Assembly: GCF_023716925.1 (NCBI RefSeq)
Contig: NZ_JAMQQG010000047.1
Coordinates: 1-64,000 of the forward strand
DNA: 64,000 bases
Direction of reading: 5' to 3'
Source: Frankia sp. R82
GTDB taxonomy: Bacteria > Actinomycetota > Actinomycetes > Frankiales > Frankiaceae
The notes beneath the pieces were generated by a model that saw nothing but the letters and a program-made list of their open reading frames with translations, did no database searches and was not told the origin of the DNA. Below, one piece after another: positions 16,342-26,130 of this stretch (position 1 is the first letter of the stretch; each line of letters begins with the position of its first letter). Made by a program: the position numbers and the translations under genes.

Positions 16342-19038
16342 ATGCGCAGGGTGCGGGACGGCCAGCGGGGCGGCCTGGCGGCCGGGGAGGCCGGTCTGGC
16401 CCCGGCGGGACCCGCGGCCCCGGCGGGACCGGCGGAAGTGCGGGTCGGGGCGGGCGGATTCGCGTCCATCGCCGCGGCGCTGCGGGCGGTGCCGGCCGGC
16501 ACCGCGCTGTCGATCGCCCCCCGCCGTGATCCGGAGCGGCTGGTGCTCGACCGGGACGTGCACCTGAGCGCCGAGAACGGACCGGGCACGGTCTGGCTGT
16601 CGGGGGACGGTCCGGCGATCGTGCGCGCCGCCGTCTCGATGCGCGGGATCGGGCTGCTCGGCGCCGACCCCGCCGAGGCCGTTCTGGCCGTCGTCGACGG
16701 CGTGGCCGAGCTGACCGACTGCGCCTTCGTCGGCGGTCGGATCGAGATCGCCGGTGGCACCGCCCGCCTGCGTACCTGCCGGCTTTCCGGGGCGTCCCTG
16801 GCCGGCCTGCACGTGCTGGGCGACGGGGTGGCCTCGCTCGAGGACTGCGTGATCGAGGCCGTGGACGGCACGGGGATCGTCGCCGCGGGAACCGCCGTCC
16901 TCGACCTGACCGGCACGCGGGTCAGCCGGGTCAGCGGCTCGGGACTGCGGCTGCGGTCCCACGCGACACTGCGAGCCCGGGACTGCGAGATCGCGCAGGC
17001 CGAGCGCAGCGGCCTGCTGATCGAGGAGGAGGCCACCGCGGACCTGCTCGACTGCCTGGTGTGGCAACCCGGTGGTGAAGGGGCCCGGATCCTGGGCGCC
17101 GCGTCTCCCACCGCGGCAGGGGAGCCGGAGCAGGCCGGTCGCGTCCGGCTGGTGGCGTGCGAGATCGTGCGCGCGGGTACCGACGGGGTGCTGGTGGAGG
17201 GCGGCTCCGGCGTGACGCTCACCCGGTGCCGGATCCGGCGGTCCGGCCAGGCCGGCGTGGTCGTCCTCGGCGAGGCCGAGGCGCGGCTTGCGGACTGCGA
17301 GATCGACGCCGCCGGCACGAGTGGCCTGGTCGCCCGGGGCGATGCCCGGCTGTGGGGCAGCGGCGGGGCGGTGCGGGCCAGCGCGGCGAACGGGGTGTTC
17401 GTGACCGACGCGGCGTCGGCCGAGCTGACCGGTCTCGTCGTCGAGGACAGCGGGTTCAGCAACGTCCATCTCGGCGCGGACGCCCACGCCACGCTGTCCG
17501 GCGGTCGGCTGCGGGGGACCCCCGAACACGGCCTGCACGTCGCGGGCGCCGCCGTCGCACGGCTGTCCGAGGTGACCGTCGACGGCAGCGCCATGTCCGG
17601 CATCCAGGTGGACGGTACGGCGTCACTGGTCGCCGATGGCTGCGCGCTCGACCACGGCGGCATCGGGCTGTCGGTGGCCACCGGGGCGTCCGCGCGGTGT
17701 TCGGATTGTAAGATCACTGGCGCTGACGGGGTCGGCGTCCAGATCGCCGCGGGTGCCGAGGTGAACCTGCGGGCCTGCCGGATCGGACGGACCGGGGCGG
17801 CTGGGGTGGTGCTGGCCCGCGACGCCAGGGCGAGTCTGGACGACTGTGAGATCACGGATGCCGCCGGCTCGGCCCTGGTGGTGTGGACCGGTGCGGATCC
17901 GCAGGTCCGCGCCACGAGGCTGCGCCGGTCGGCGAAGAACGGCCTGTTCGTCGGGGCCGGCGGGGCCGGCACGTTCACCGACTGCGAGATCTCCGGTTCC
18001 GCGTTCCCGGCCGTGCATGTGGGCGAGGGAGCTCGGCCGCGGCTGACCGGGTGCCGGGTGCTGGACTGCGAGACGGACCTGAGCCTGGCCGACGGCGCCG
18101 AGCCGGTGTTCGACCGCTGCGAGGTCCACGGCGTGCGCGACGCACGCCTGCCCGGCGCCGGCGCCGGCGCGAAGGAGGCCGATCCTGGTGCGAGGACCGA
18201 GGAGGGCGAACAGCCGGCGGAGCGTCTCGAGGACCTGCTCGCCGAGCTCGCCGAGCTGGTCGGCCTGGAACGGGTCAAGCAGGACGTCGGCGCCCAGGTC
18301 AAACTCATGCGCATGGTCCGGCGCCGGCAGGAGGCCGGCCTGCCCGCACCGCCGCTGAGCCGGCATCTGGTGTTCGCGGGCAACCCGGGGACGGGAAAGA
18401 CAACGGTGGCGCGGCTCTACGGACGCCTTCTCGCCGCGCTCGGCGTCCTCGAACGCGGGCATCTCGTCGAGGCCGACCGTTCGACGATGGTGGGCGAGTA
18501 TGTGGGCCACACCGCGCCGAAGACCCAGGCGGTCTTCCAACGGGCGCTCGGCGGCGTGCTCTTCGTCGACGAGGCCTACTCGCTCGTCCCGTCACATGCC
18601 GGCAACGACTTCGGCCAGGAGGCGATCGCCACCCTGGTCAAACTGATGGAGGACCACCGGGACCGGGTGGTGGTGATCGTAGCCGGTTATCCGGCGGAGA
18701 TGGGCCGTTTCGTCACGTCCAATCCTGGTCTTGCCTCCCGGTTCTCCCGGGTCATCACCTTCGAGGACTACACCGGCGCGGAGCTCACCCGGATCGTGGC
18801 CGCGCAGTGTCGTCAGCACCAGTACGAGCTGCCCGACCCGACTACCTCGGCCCTTGAGGCCTATTTCGCGGCCCTGCCCCGCAGCCGCGGCTTCGGTAAC
18901 GGCCGGCTGGCCCGGCAGCTGTTCCAGCAGATGACGGAGAACCAGGCCCAGCGGGTCGCCGAACTCGACGCGCCGACCACGGATGACCTGTTGCGGCTTG
19001 ACCCGGCGGATCTGCCCACGGCGGCGGCCGACGCCTGA
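16342..19038 (+). CDS. Right-handed beta-helix protein fused to EccA/CbxX-like AAA+ ATPase
   Basis: The protein has 898 residues from ATG 16342 (GGGAG five bases upstream; a GTG at 16330 is an alternative). Residues about 20-610 consist of repeats of about 22 residues with the pattern A-x-L-x-D-C-x-I and G-x-x-G-V/L-x-V, which is the signature of parallel beta-helix (PbH1/pectate-lyase-like) folds. From about 625 a CbxX/CfqX-type AAA+ domain follows, with Walker A GNPGTGKT at 680-687, Walker B LFVDEA with D743-E744, and sensor and arginine-finger regions (SRFSRVITFEDY). This ATPase class includes EccA, the cytosolic chaperone ATPase of ESX systems. Position beside the ESX genes supports such a role. 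The beta-helix may serve as a scaffold or substrate-binding surface (inference). Confidence 0.88.
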   Translation: MRRVRDGQRGGLAAGEAGLAPAGPAAPAGPAEVRVGAGGFASIAAALRAVPAGTALSIAPRRDPERLVLDRDVHLSAENGPGTVWLSGDGPAIVRAAVSMRGIGLLGADPAEAVLAVVDGVAELTDCAFVGGRIEIAGGTARLRTCRLSGASLAGLHVLGDGVASLEDCVIEAVDGTGIVAAGTAVLDLTGTRVSRVSGSGLRLRSHATLRARDCEIAQAERSGLLIEEEATADLLDCLVWQPGGEGARILGAASPTAAGEPEQAGRVRLVACEIVRAGTDGVLVEGGSGVTLTRCRIRRSGQAGVVVLGEAEARLADCEIDAAGTSGLVARGDARLWGSGGAVRASAANGVFVTDAASAELTGLVVEDSGFSNVHLGADAHATLSGGRLRGTPEHGLHVAGAAVARLSEVTVDGSAMSGIQVDGTASLVADGCALDHGGIGLSVATGASARCSDCKITGADGVGVQIAAGAEVNLRACRIGRTGAAGVVLARDARASLDDCEITDAAGSALVVWTGADPQVRATRLRRSAKNGLFVGAGGAGTFTDCEISGSAFPAVHVGEGARPRLTGCRVLDCETDLSLADGAEPVFDRCEVHGVRDARLPGAGAGAKEADPGARTEEGEQPAERLEDLLAELAELVGLERVKQDVGAQVKLMRMVRRRQEAGLPAPPLSRHLVFAGNPGTGKTTVARLYGRLLAALGVLERGHLVEADRSTMVGEYVGHTAPKTQAVFQRALGGVLFVDEAYSLVPSHAGNDFGQEAIATLVKLMEDHRDRVVVIVAGYPAEMGRFVTSNPGLASRFSRVITFEDYTGAELTRIVAAQCRQHQYELPDPTTSALEAYFAALPRSRGFGNGRLARQLFQQMTENQAQRVAELDAPTTDDLLRLDPADLPTAAADA

Positions 19039-19129
19039 GGGCCGGGCTGCGAAACCACGATCACGACCAGCCGGAAACGAGGGAATGAACGGGACCTGTC
19101 CGGCCGATGTGGCGCCCCTGAACGTATCG

Positions 19130-19235
19130 AGGCATGAAATATCGCTTATATCAAGCATTGCGCGAATCGCGTATTCTGCCGCTGTGTCGCGGAGCGGGCA
19201 CGCCAGGCGGTCGAGGTTGGTCCCCGGTGAGGAGG
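19130..19235 (+). promoter_or_regulatory. AT-richer leader upstream of the ECF sigma factor gene
   Basis: Between the ATPase gene (ends 19038) and the sigma factor start (19244) lies a stretch clearly richer in A/T than its surroundings (about 19130-19190), including gcttatatcaagc, whose ends gctt/aagc pair, and a gtattct box. This is the most likely promoter region, but no -35/-10 pair stands out enough to name. GAGGAGG at 19229-19235 is the ribosome-binding site. Confidence 0.4.
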
Positions 19236-19243
19236 TCCTGGAG

Positions 19244-19813
19244 ATGGCGGACCCACTCACCGCCAGCGAGACCCCATCGGGCGAGCGGGCTGTCGCCATC
19301 GTGCGGGCGCTGTTCGACGAATGTGCCGCCGATCTGCACCGCTACGCCCGGCGGATAGGTCCTGACGATGCGGGTCGCGCGGAGGACCTGGTACAGGAGA
19401 CGTTCCTGCGGGCCTGGCGGCACCGCGAGGAGCTCGCCGCCCACGGCAACGCGCGTGCCTGGTTGTTCCGGGTCGCGCGCAACCTCTCCGTCGACTGGCA
19501 CCGCCGGCAGGCGGCGCGGCCCAGCGAACAGCGCCTGGCGCCCGGCGACGACGCGCTGCTGGCCGATTCGGCGGTGGCGGATGCTCTCCATGCCGTGCTG
19601 CTGCGGGTGGAGCTGGTCCAGGCGTTGCGCACGCTGTCCGATGCCCACCGCGAGACCCTCGTCCACCTGCACTGTCTCGACCGCACCCAGCTGGAGACCG
19701 CCGGCCTGCTCGGCGTGCCGCTGGGCACGGTCAAGTCCCGCCGGCACGTCGCCGTGCGGGAGATGCGCGGGCAACTCGTCCAGCGCGGCCTGGGCGGAAT
19801 CGACGGCAGCTGA
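19244..19813 (+). CDS. ECF-type RNA polymerase sigma factor
   Basis: This encodes 189 residues from ATG 19244, with GAGGAGG eight bases upstream; the frame is open further 5' but that part is not protein-like. Region 2 is visible at about residues 20-90: LHRYARRIG, then DLVQETFLRAWRH, the conserved region-2.2 pattern, then ARAWLFRVARNLSVDWHRR. Region 4 with its helix-turn-helix lies at about 125-180 (LSDAHRETLVHLHCLDRTQLE, then GVPLGTVKSRRHVAVREMR). Length and the two-domain structure fit group 4 (ECF) factors, which direct transcription in response to envelope or stress signals. No anti-sigma (zinc-finger) gene follows, so the mode of control is not visible. It may control the ESX genes upstream or the oxygenase downstream. 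Confidence 0.93.
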   Translation: MADPLTASETPSGERAVAIVRALFDECAADLHRYARRIGPDDAGRAEDLVQETFLRAWRHREELAAHGNARAWLFRVARNLSVDWHRRQAARPSEQRLAPGDDALLADSAVADALHAVLLRVELVQALRTLSDAHRETLVHLHCLDRTQLETAGLLGVPLGTVKSRRHVAVREMRGQLVQRGLGGIDGS

Positions 19814-19966
19814 CCTGCAGTTCGCGGGAGCCCACCGGCGGTTCGCGGAGGGTGCGGCCGAGTCGAGGGCAACGGGGACGAAACCCACGGGCCATACGGT
19901 GGCAGGGCGCAGATCCGAGGGAGCGTGCGGCTGGCCGAGCCCGCCGCCAGGATGGAGGTTGTGACC

Positions 19967-20944
19967 GTGAGCAGTGCCCGGCCCGTCCAGGTCCCCGAGG
20001 TCCGGCCCGCCTCCACCCGGCCCGTGCCGCCGCTGCCAGCCGAGTTCGGGGTCTTCTCGGTCGACGCGGAACAGTCGGACACGCTGGATGTGCACAACCT
20101 CGTCGCGTTCTACCGCCAGTACGGGTTCGTGGTGCTGCGCGGCCTGCTGCCGGTGGATCTCGTCGACCGGATCGAGGTCGAATGCACCCGGGCGCAGCGG
20201 GCGGTGCTCGAGGGCACGGTGCCCGAACGGTACGGCTCCACCCAGTACCTGGACGCGCGCTTCGTCGAGGCGGCGGCTCCGGACGGCAGCCCGGCGGGGT
20301 CAGCCGGCAGTCCGGCGGGGTCAGAGCCGTACGTGAACTACGTCGAGCACGTCGAGGAGCTCTCGCCCGCGGTGCGCACGGCCGCATCACATCCGCTGCT
20401 GGTCACAGCCCTGCGGGCACTGCTCGGCGGTGAGGTCTGGACCCTCGGCGACGCCGGCTCCGGCGTGATCTACCAGGACGCCCGGCCCGGCCGCGAGTCC
20501 GGCTACACCCGGATCGGCTGGCACTCCGACTGGCAGGCCATGCCGAGCCTGGACGTCTGGCCCGGCGCTGCCTTCACCATCCACGTGGACGAGACCAGCC
20601 CCGCCAACGGCTTCCTGCGGGTCGTCCCGGGCTCGCACCGCTGGGCGACGCCGCCGCCCTACCGCAACATCAACAATGCCCCGGTACCCGCGGACGCCCG
20701 CCCGGCCGGCGGCTACACCGACACACCTCCGCCGTTCCCGATGCCGCTGGGTTTTGAGAAGGTCCCCGGCGAACTCGCCCTCTACGTCGACCGCGGCGAC
20801 GTTCTGCTGCACGACGCCTACCTGTGGCATGCCGCCGCCCGCGCCACCGACGACACCACGATTCGCCGCCACGTCCGTTCCGGCTACTACGCCGGCGACC
20901 GCACCAGCTACCGCGAGCAGTTCGTCAAGAACGCCGCCCGCTAG
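19967..20944 (+). CDS. Phytanoyl-CoA dioxygenase (PhyH)-family Fe(II)/2-oxoglutarate oxygenase
   Basis: This encodes 325 residues from GTG 19967, chosen because GGAGG (19954-19958) lies eight bases before it; GTG 19925 and ATG 19952 are in-frame alternatives. The double-stranded beta-helix oxygenase signature is present: the iron-binding H-x-D at H186/D188 (GWHSDWQ) and a distal histidine at about H288 (AYLWHAA). The stretch ETSPANGFLRVVPGSHRW is typical of PhyH-family hydroxylases, including ectoine hydroxylase-like and natural-product tailoring enzymes. The substrate cannot be told from sequence. A short Gly/Ser/Pro repeat (DGSPAGSAGSPAGS) interrupts the N-terminal third. The gene follows the sigma factor in the same direction with a 153-base gap, so co-regulation is possible. 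Confidence 0.85.
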   Translation: MSSARPVQVPEVRPASTRPVPPLPAEFGVFSVDAEQSDTLDVHNLVAFYRQYGFVVLRGLLPVDLVDRIEVECTRAQRAVLEGTVPERYGSTQYLDARFVEAAAPDGSPAGSAGSPAGSEPYVNYVEHVEELSPAVRTAASHPLLVTALRALLGGEVWTLGDAGSGVIYQDARPGRESGYTRIGWHSDWQAMPSLDVWPGAAFTIHVDETSPANGFLRVVPGSHRWATPPPYRNINNAPVPADARPAGGYTDTPPPFPMPLGFEKVPGELALYVDRGDVLLHDAYLWHAAARATDDTTIRRHVRSGYYAGDRTSYREQFVKNAAR

Positions 20945-21202
20945 CGAGCTTTCGTGGATCGGGGGCCTGCCGCCGGCAGGGTCCGAAGCCTGGTCGCTGG
21001 GCGCGGTCACAGTCGGGCTGAGCGACCGAGCTTCACCAGGTGACCCCGAACCCGGCAGCAACCAGGCCGCGAGACGCGCACATGGCGGCAAGACGGTGCG
21101 ATTTGTCGATGTCCGGGGCGGCCGGAGACCGCTGGTTTCGACGGCCGATCTCGTCGCCGTCACGGGCCGTTGCCGGCGTCGGCGGGCCTGGTGGGGCGGA
21201 TG

Positions 21203-21259
21203 GGTCCTTCTACAGGAATGAAACAGACAAAATTTCGGTTTGACCCCTGTAGAAGGACC
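21203..21259. repeat. 14-base perfect inverted repeat inside element copy 1
   Basis: ggtccttctacagg (21203-21216) is followed 29 bases later by its exact reverse complement (21246-21259). The spacer is unusually A/T-rich (aaacagacaaaatttcgg). This could be the termini of a very small mobile element, a hairpin RNA, or a terminator. It lies in the segment absent from copy 2. Confidence 0.85.
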
Positions 21260-21405
21260 ACGTTGATCGACACGCCCGGGATTGTCTCGACCTGCCGAGC
21301 CATTCTGGTCACGTTGTGTCACGCTGGTCGCCGGATGCTGGTCGCCGGTGCCGGGTGGCTACCTCCGGCCCCGGAGGATGCACCCGCAGTCACCCCCGCA
21401 CCCCC

Positions 21406-21439
21406 GCACCCGGCACCCGGCACCCGGCACCCGGCACCC
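21406..21439 (+). repeat. Heptamer tandem array (gcacccg)
   Basis: Nearly five copies of gcacccg in a row, followed by a related agcgcccggc duplication. It lies within element copy 1, close to the 3' end of the minus-strand MarR gene. Confidence 0.85.
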
Positions 21440-21494
21440 CAGCGCCCGGCGCCCCAGCGCCCGGCCACAACCGGAAACGTTCATGGACGGCGCA

Positions 21495-22004
21495 CTAGCC
21501 GTTCTGGTCGGGAGCGGTGCGGTTGACCAGCAGGTCGAAGGCGGTCTGGACGGCGCGGGCCTCGTCGGGGGTGAGGGCGCCGAGCACGTCGGCCAGCCAG
21601 TCGCGGCTGTGGCAGAGCGCGGCCGATGCGGCGATGCCGTCGGCGGTGGCCACGATCAGCTTGACGCGCCCGTCGGTGGGATCGGAGCGGCGTTCGACCA
21701 GGCCGAGCTCGATGAGGCGGTCGACCTTGGCGGTGAGGTTGGACGGATCGCAGCCGAACTGTGCGGCGAGGTCCTTCATCGACGACGGTCTGATCGCCGC
21801 GAACCCCAGGACCCGGGCCTGGGCGAGGGTCAGCCCGGCCCGCTGGGCGGCGGTCTCGAAGTCGAGCAGGTAGGCGCCGACGAAGTCGAGCATCGCCCGG
21901 CGGATCTCGGGAAAGCGACCGCGGGCGATCTCGCCGGTCAGCGTCTCCCCGGTGAAGGACGGCCGCGTACCCACCCGCCCACGATACCTGAGACCCTCCA
22001 TCAA
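21495..22004 (-). CDS. MarR-family transcriptional regulator
   Basis: The frame from ATG 22004 gives 169 residues; ATG 22001 and GTG 21974 are alternatives, and the absence of a clear ribosome-binding site makes the start uncertain. The winged-helix domain is clear: ARVLGFAAIRPSSMKDLAAQFGCDPSNLTAKVDRLIELGLVERR, then the wing DPTDGRVKLIVAT at about residues 75-125. Helices on either side would form the MarR dimer. Dimeric MarR proteins bind palindromes near their own promoter and a divergent target. Here the divergent target is the SnoaL-like gene at 22084, and three similar operator-like sites lie in the short gap and the first codons. The stop codon lies in a repeated intergenic element. Confidence 0.88.
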   Translation of the reverse strand: MMEGLRYRGRVGTRPSFTGETLTGEIARGRFPEIRRAMLDFVGAYLLDFETAAQRAGLTLAQARVLGFAAIRPSSMKDLAAQFGCDPSNLTAKVDRLIELGLVERRSDPTDGRVKLIVATADGIAASAALCHSRDWLADVLGALTPDEARAVQTAFDLLVNRTAPDQNG

Positions 22005-22041
22005 CTACTTGACGCTCTCAGGTAATTACTTGAGACTCTCA
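21989..22041. promoter_or_regulatory. Operator-like array: three TGAGAC-type palindromes at 21-base spacing
   Basis: TGAGACCCTCC (21989-21999), TGACGCTCTCA (22010-22020) and TGAGACTCTCA (22031-22041) start exactly 21 bases apart, two helical turns. The last is a perfect palindrome about one central base. A wider inverted repeat, tacctgaga (21985-21993) with tctcaggta (22016-22024), overlaps them. Position between divergent genes suggests binding sites for the MarR protein. The first site lies inside the longest form of the marR frame, which favours a start further downstream. Confidence 0.65.
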
Positions 22042-22083
22042 TGTGGTTGGTCTCCGGGTGAGGCCTCGACGAAGGGGTTTTTC

Positions 22084-22620
22084 ATGATCACAGAGTCGTC
22101 CTCCAGGCCGCCGCGGTCGGCGTCGGACGTGGTTGGCAAGAGTGTCGAGCGACAGATCGAGGAGGTGGTGGCCGCCTACGTGCGCGCCGCCGACCACCGG
22201 GACGGATCGGCGATGGCCGCCCTGTTCACCGAGGATGCGGTGGTCGAGATCTACTACACCGGCGACGGCGGTCGCACCCCGCTCGGCAGCGTGCGGACAG
22301 CGGCCCAGATCGGGCAGGCGGTCGCGGGCATGATGGCCCCGCACCCGCCGCGCGGCTGGAGCCACCACACCACGTTCAACCACATCGTCGACGTCGACGG
22401 TGACACCGCCACCATCGACGTCCAGTTCCTGGTCCACAACGTGGTCGGCCGCGCCGAGCCCGCGGGCGGCTGGCCGCCGGACGCGGTGGGCGCGCAGGGG
22501 ACCATCACTGCGATCGAGTCCGGCTACAACCGGTCCACGCTGCGCCGCGTCGAGGGCCGATGGCTGATCGCCAGGCATGTGATCAGCCACGACCTGCCCT
22601 ACGCGTTCCCCCGGGGCTGA
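22084..22620 (+). CDS. SnoaL/NTF2-like protein (possible dehydratase/isomerase fold)
   Basis: The protein has 178 residues from ATG 22084, with AAGGGG six bases upstream. After about 25 residues it enters an NTF2-like cone fold: IEEVVAAYVRAADHRDGSAMAALFTEDAVVEIYY, then a conserved WSHHTTFNHIVDVDGDTATIDVQF and a C-terminal RRVEGRWLIARHVISHDLP. These are hallmarks of the SnoaL-like polyketide cyclase / ketosteroid isomerase superfamily, whose members act on small hydrophobic molecules or are non-enzymatic. It is divergent from the MarR regulator and six bases upstream of an oxidoreductase, so the three look like one small inducible detoxification or catabolic module. The substrate is unknown. 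Confidence 0.8.
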   Translation: MITESSSRPPRSASDVVGKSVERQIEEVVAAYVRAADHRDGSAMAALFTEDAVVEIYYTGDGGRTPLGSVRTAAQIGQAVAGMMAPHPPRGWSHHTTFNHIVDVDGDTATIDVQFLVHNVVGRAEPAGGWPPDAVGAQGTITAIESGYNRSTLRRVEGRWLIARHVISHDLPYAFPRG

Positions 22621-22626
22621 GCCCCG

Positions 22627-23598
22627 ATGCGAGCTGTCCGCCGGACGGCACCCGACCCCGACGGGCTGCTCACCGGCATCCGGATCGACGACCGCGACCA
22701 GCCGCCACCCCCGGACGGGTGGGTGACCGTGACACTGCGATGCGCGTCGGTCAACCACAGCGACCTGGCCGCCATCCGCGGGTACGGGTTCGATCCGGCC
22801 GGGCCGCCGCGAGTGCTCGGCTCGGACGGTGCGGGCCTCGACCCGGACGGCAACGAGGTCATCGTCCATCCCATCCTGGCGGCGGCGCGGTACCCCGACC
22901 CGATGCTCGATCCCGGCCTGCGGATGCTGTCGCAGGGCATCGACGGCACCTGGGCCGAGCGGGTCCAGGTGCCCTACGCCAACCTGGTGCCGAAACCGCC
23001 GGAACTGACCTGGGAGCAGGCCGCGTGCCTGGGTACCGCCTGGCTGACCGCCTACCGGATGCTGTTCGGCCGCGCCTGTCTCACGCCGGGGGAGACGATC
23101 CTCGTGCAGGGCGCCGGCGGCGGCGTCCCGACCGCGCTGATTCGCCAGGCGGTGGCCGCCGGACTGCGGGTGTGGGTGACCAGCCGCGATCCGGACCGCG
23201 GTCGCCGCGCGGTCGAGCAGCTCGGAGCACATGCCGCTTTCCCGTTCGACGCCGCGTTGCCCGAACCCGTGGACGCGGCTCTGGACTGCATCGGTCAGGC
23301 GACGCTGGCGCACTCGTTGCGCTCGGTCCGCCCCGGCGGACGTGTCGTGACCGCCGGCGCCGTGACCGGCGCGACCGTCGGCATCGACCTGGCCGACCTG
23401 TTCGTCCGGTCGGTCTCCCTGCACGGCAGCGCGATGGGCACCCCCGCCGAGCTGCGAGCACTCGCCCGGCTGTGCGCCACCACCGGCGCCGTGCCCGTGA
23501 TCGACAGTGTCTGGCCCCTCACCGATGCCCGCCCGGGTATCGCCCGGGCCTTCGCCGGCCAGCAGTTCGGCAAAATCGTCCTACGCTGCGACCAGTGA
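22627..23598 (+). CDS. Medium-chain zinc-type alcohol dehydrogenase / quinone oxidoreductase family
   Basis: This encodes 323 residues. The N-terminal GroES-like domain (VTVTLRCASVNHSDLAAIRGYG) and the Rossmann domain with a glycine-rich nucleotide motif (VQGAGGGVPTALIRQAVAAG, about 160-180) identify a medium-chain dehydrogenase/reductase. The NAD(P)H-contacting VTSRDPDRGRRAVEQLGAHAAF segment follows. The usual structural-zinc cysteine cluster is not seen, so a zinc-independent quinone-oxidoreductase-type enzyme is more likely than a true alcohol dehydrogenase. The start is six bases after the SnoaL-like gene, so they are probably translated from one message under MarR control. Confidence 0.85.
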   Translation: MRAVRRTAPDPDGLLTGIRIDDRDQPPPPDGWVTVTLRCASVNHSDLAAIRGYGFDPAGPPRVLGSDGAGLDPDGNEVIVHPILAAARYPDPMLDPGLRMLSQGIDGTWAERVQVPYANLVPKPPELTWEQAACLGTAWLTAYRMLFGRACLTPGETILVQGAGGGVPTALIRQAVAAGLRVWVTSRDPDRGRRAVEQLGAHAAFPFDAALPEPVDAALDCIGQATLAHSLRSVRPGGRVVTAGAVTGATVGIDLADLFVRSVSLHGSAMGTPAELRALARLCATTGAVPVIDSVWPLTDARPGIARAFAGQQFGKIVLRCDQ

Positions 23599-23695
23599 CC
23601 CCCAGGGGGCCTCGTCCGCCGGGACGATCAGGCCAGGCCAGGCCAGGCCGGGGCGCTCGGGCCGGCCGTCCACCTGGTCCGCGCGGCACGTCGGG

Positions 23696-25431
<1,736 letters not shown>

Positions 25432-25435
<4 letters not shown>

Positions 25436-25791
25436 GGGCGCTCCTGCGGTTCGTCGCTGTGGTCACCAGCACTGCCGGCATGGCCGTCCAACGGGCCGGC
25501 GGACTCCGGACGCAGGCCTGGGACGATCCGGGCGCCGGCGAGCGGGACGAGGTCGACCTCGCGTTCGACGCCGGGCTCGAAGCGCACCGCGGTGCCGGCG
25601 GGGACGGCCAGGCGGTGGCCCCAGGCTGCCTCCCGGTCGAAGCACAGCGCCGGGTTCGCCGCCGCGAAGTGGTAGTGCGAGCCGACCTGCACCGGCCGGT
25701 CGCCAGTGTTGCGCACGACCACGGTCAGCACCGGGCGCCCCGGGTTCGTCTCGATGACGCCGGTGCCCGGCACGATCTCCCCGGGGATCAC
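25432..25791 (-). CDS. ureB: Urease beta subunit
   Basis: This 119-residue protein is a non-catalytic urease subunit that packs on the alpha chain. MIPGEIVPG at the start and the block [47 protein letters not shown] are diagnostic. The C-terminus ([16 protein letters not shown]) is a variable tail. Both ends overlap neighbours by four bases (ureA before, ureC after), so the three subunits are translationally coupled and made in equal amounts. The separate ureA/ureB/ureC arrangement is the common three-gene bacterial type. Confidence 0.96.
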
Positions 25792-26090
25792 GGGATCGGC
25801 TGGTGGACGGTGACGAGCTTGGTGCCGTCCGGGAAGGTCGCCTCGACCTGGACCTCGGCCAGCATCTCCGGCACCCCCTCCATCACGTCCTCGCGGGTCA
25901 GCACGGTCCGCCCGGCGTGCATCAGGTCGGCGACGCTGCGGCCGTCGCGGGCGCCCTCGAGCAGGAAGGAGGTGAGGAGGGCGGTGGCCTCGGGATGATT
26001 GAGACGTAGCCCGCGGGCACGTCGTTCCCGGGCGAGTCCGGCTGCGACATGGATGAGCAGCCGTTCCTGTTCATGGGGGCTCAGCAGCAC
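25788..26090 (-). CDS. ureA: Urease gamma subunit
   Basis: The 100-residue protein begins [27 protein letters not shown], followed by [22 protein letters not shown], the [22 protein letters not shown] helix and the terminal [14 protein letters not shown]. All are signature segments of the urease gamma chain. It is the first gene of the operon. Upstream lies a gap of about 217 bases shared with the divergent ABC importer, containing two GTTTC (GAAAC on the coding strand) boxes 11 bases apart that resemble half-sites of the actinobacterial nitrogen regulator GlnR. Confidence 0.96.
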   Translation of the reverse strand: MLLSPHEQERLLIHVAAGLARERRARGLRLNHPEATALLTSFLLEGARDGRSVADLMHAGRTVLTREDVMEGVPEMLAEVQVEATFPDGTKLVTVHQPIP

Positions 26091-26130
26091 GAAGGCGAAG
26101 CCTAGCAGCCGGCGGGCGCAGGCCGGTCAG

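Larger units (their letters stand above)
20945..21494. other. 550-base gene-free stretch containing intergenic element copy 1
   Basis: No convincing gene is seen on either strand; open frames here are short and without recognisable features. The left part (20945-21130) is unremarkable. The right part (21131-21497) is the first copy of an intergenic repeat shared with 33600-33752, interrupted by about 164 bases that contain a 14-base inverted repeat, and expanded by a seven-base tandem array. Confidence 0.75.
21131..21497. repeat. Intergenic element, copy 1 (interrupted)
   Basis: Block A (21131-21188) matches 33600-33657 at about 53 of 58 bases. Block B starts at 21353 (gggtggctacctccgg) and matches 33658 onward, ending in both copies with gttcatggacggcgcactag. 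The final cta (21495-21497) is the TAG stop codon of the minus-strand MarR gene. Relative to copy 2, this copy has about 164 extra bases at 21189-21352 between A and B and an expanded cacccgg array at 21406-21439. Confidence 0.85.

Noticed and set aside
21401-21480. Possible CRISPR-like repeat block
   Set aside because: The units are contiguous seven-base repeats without spacers, and no cas genes are nearby.
23630-23652. ccaggccaggccaggcc as a terminator or repeat element
   Set aside because: A short three-unit repeat without a stable hairpin between convergent ureC and the oxidoreductase; not distinctive.
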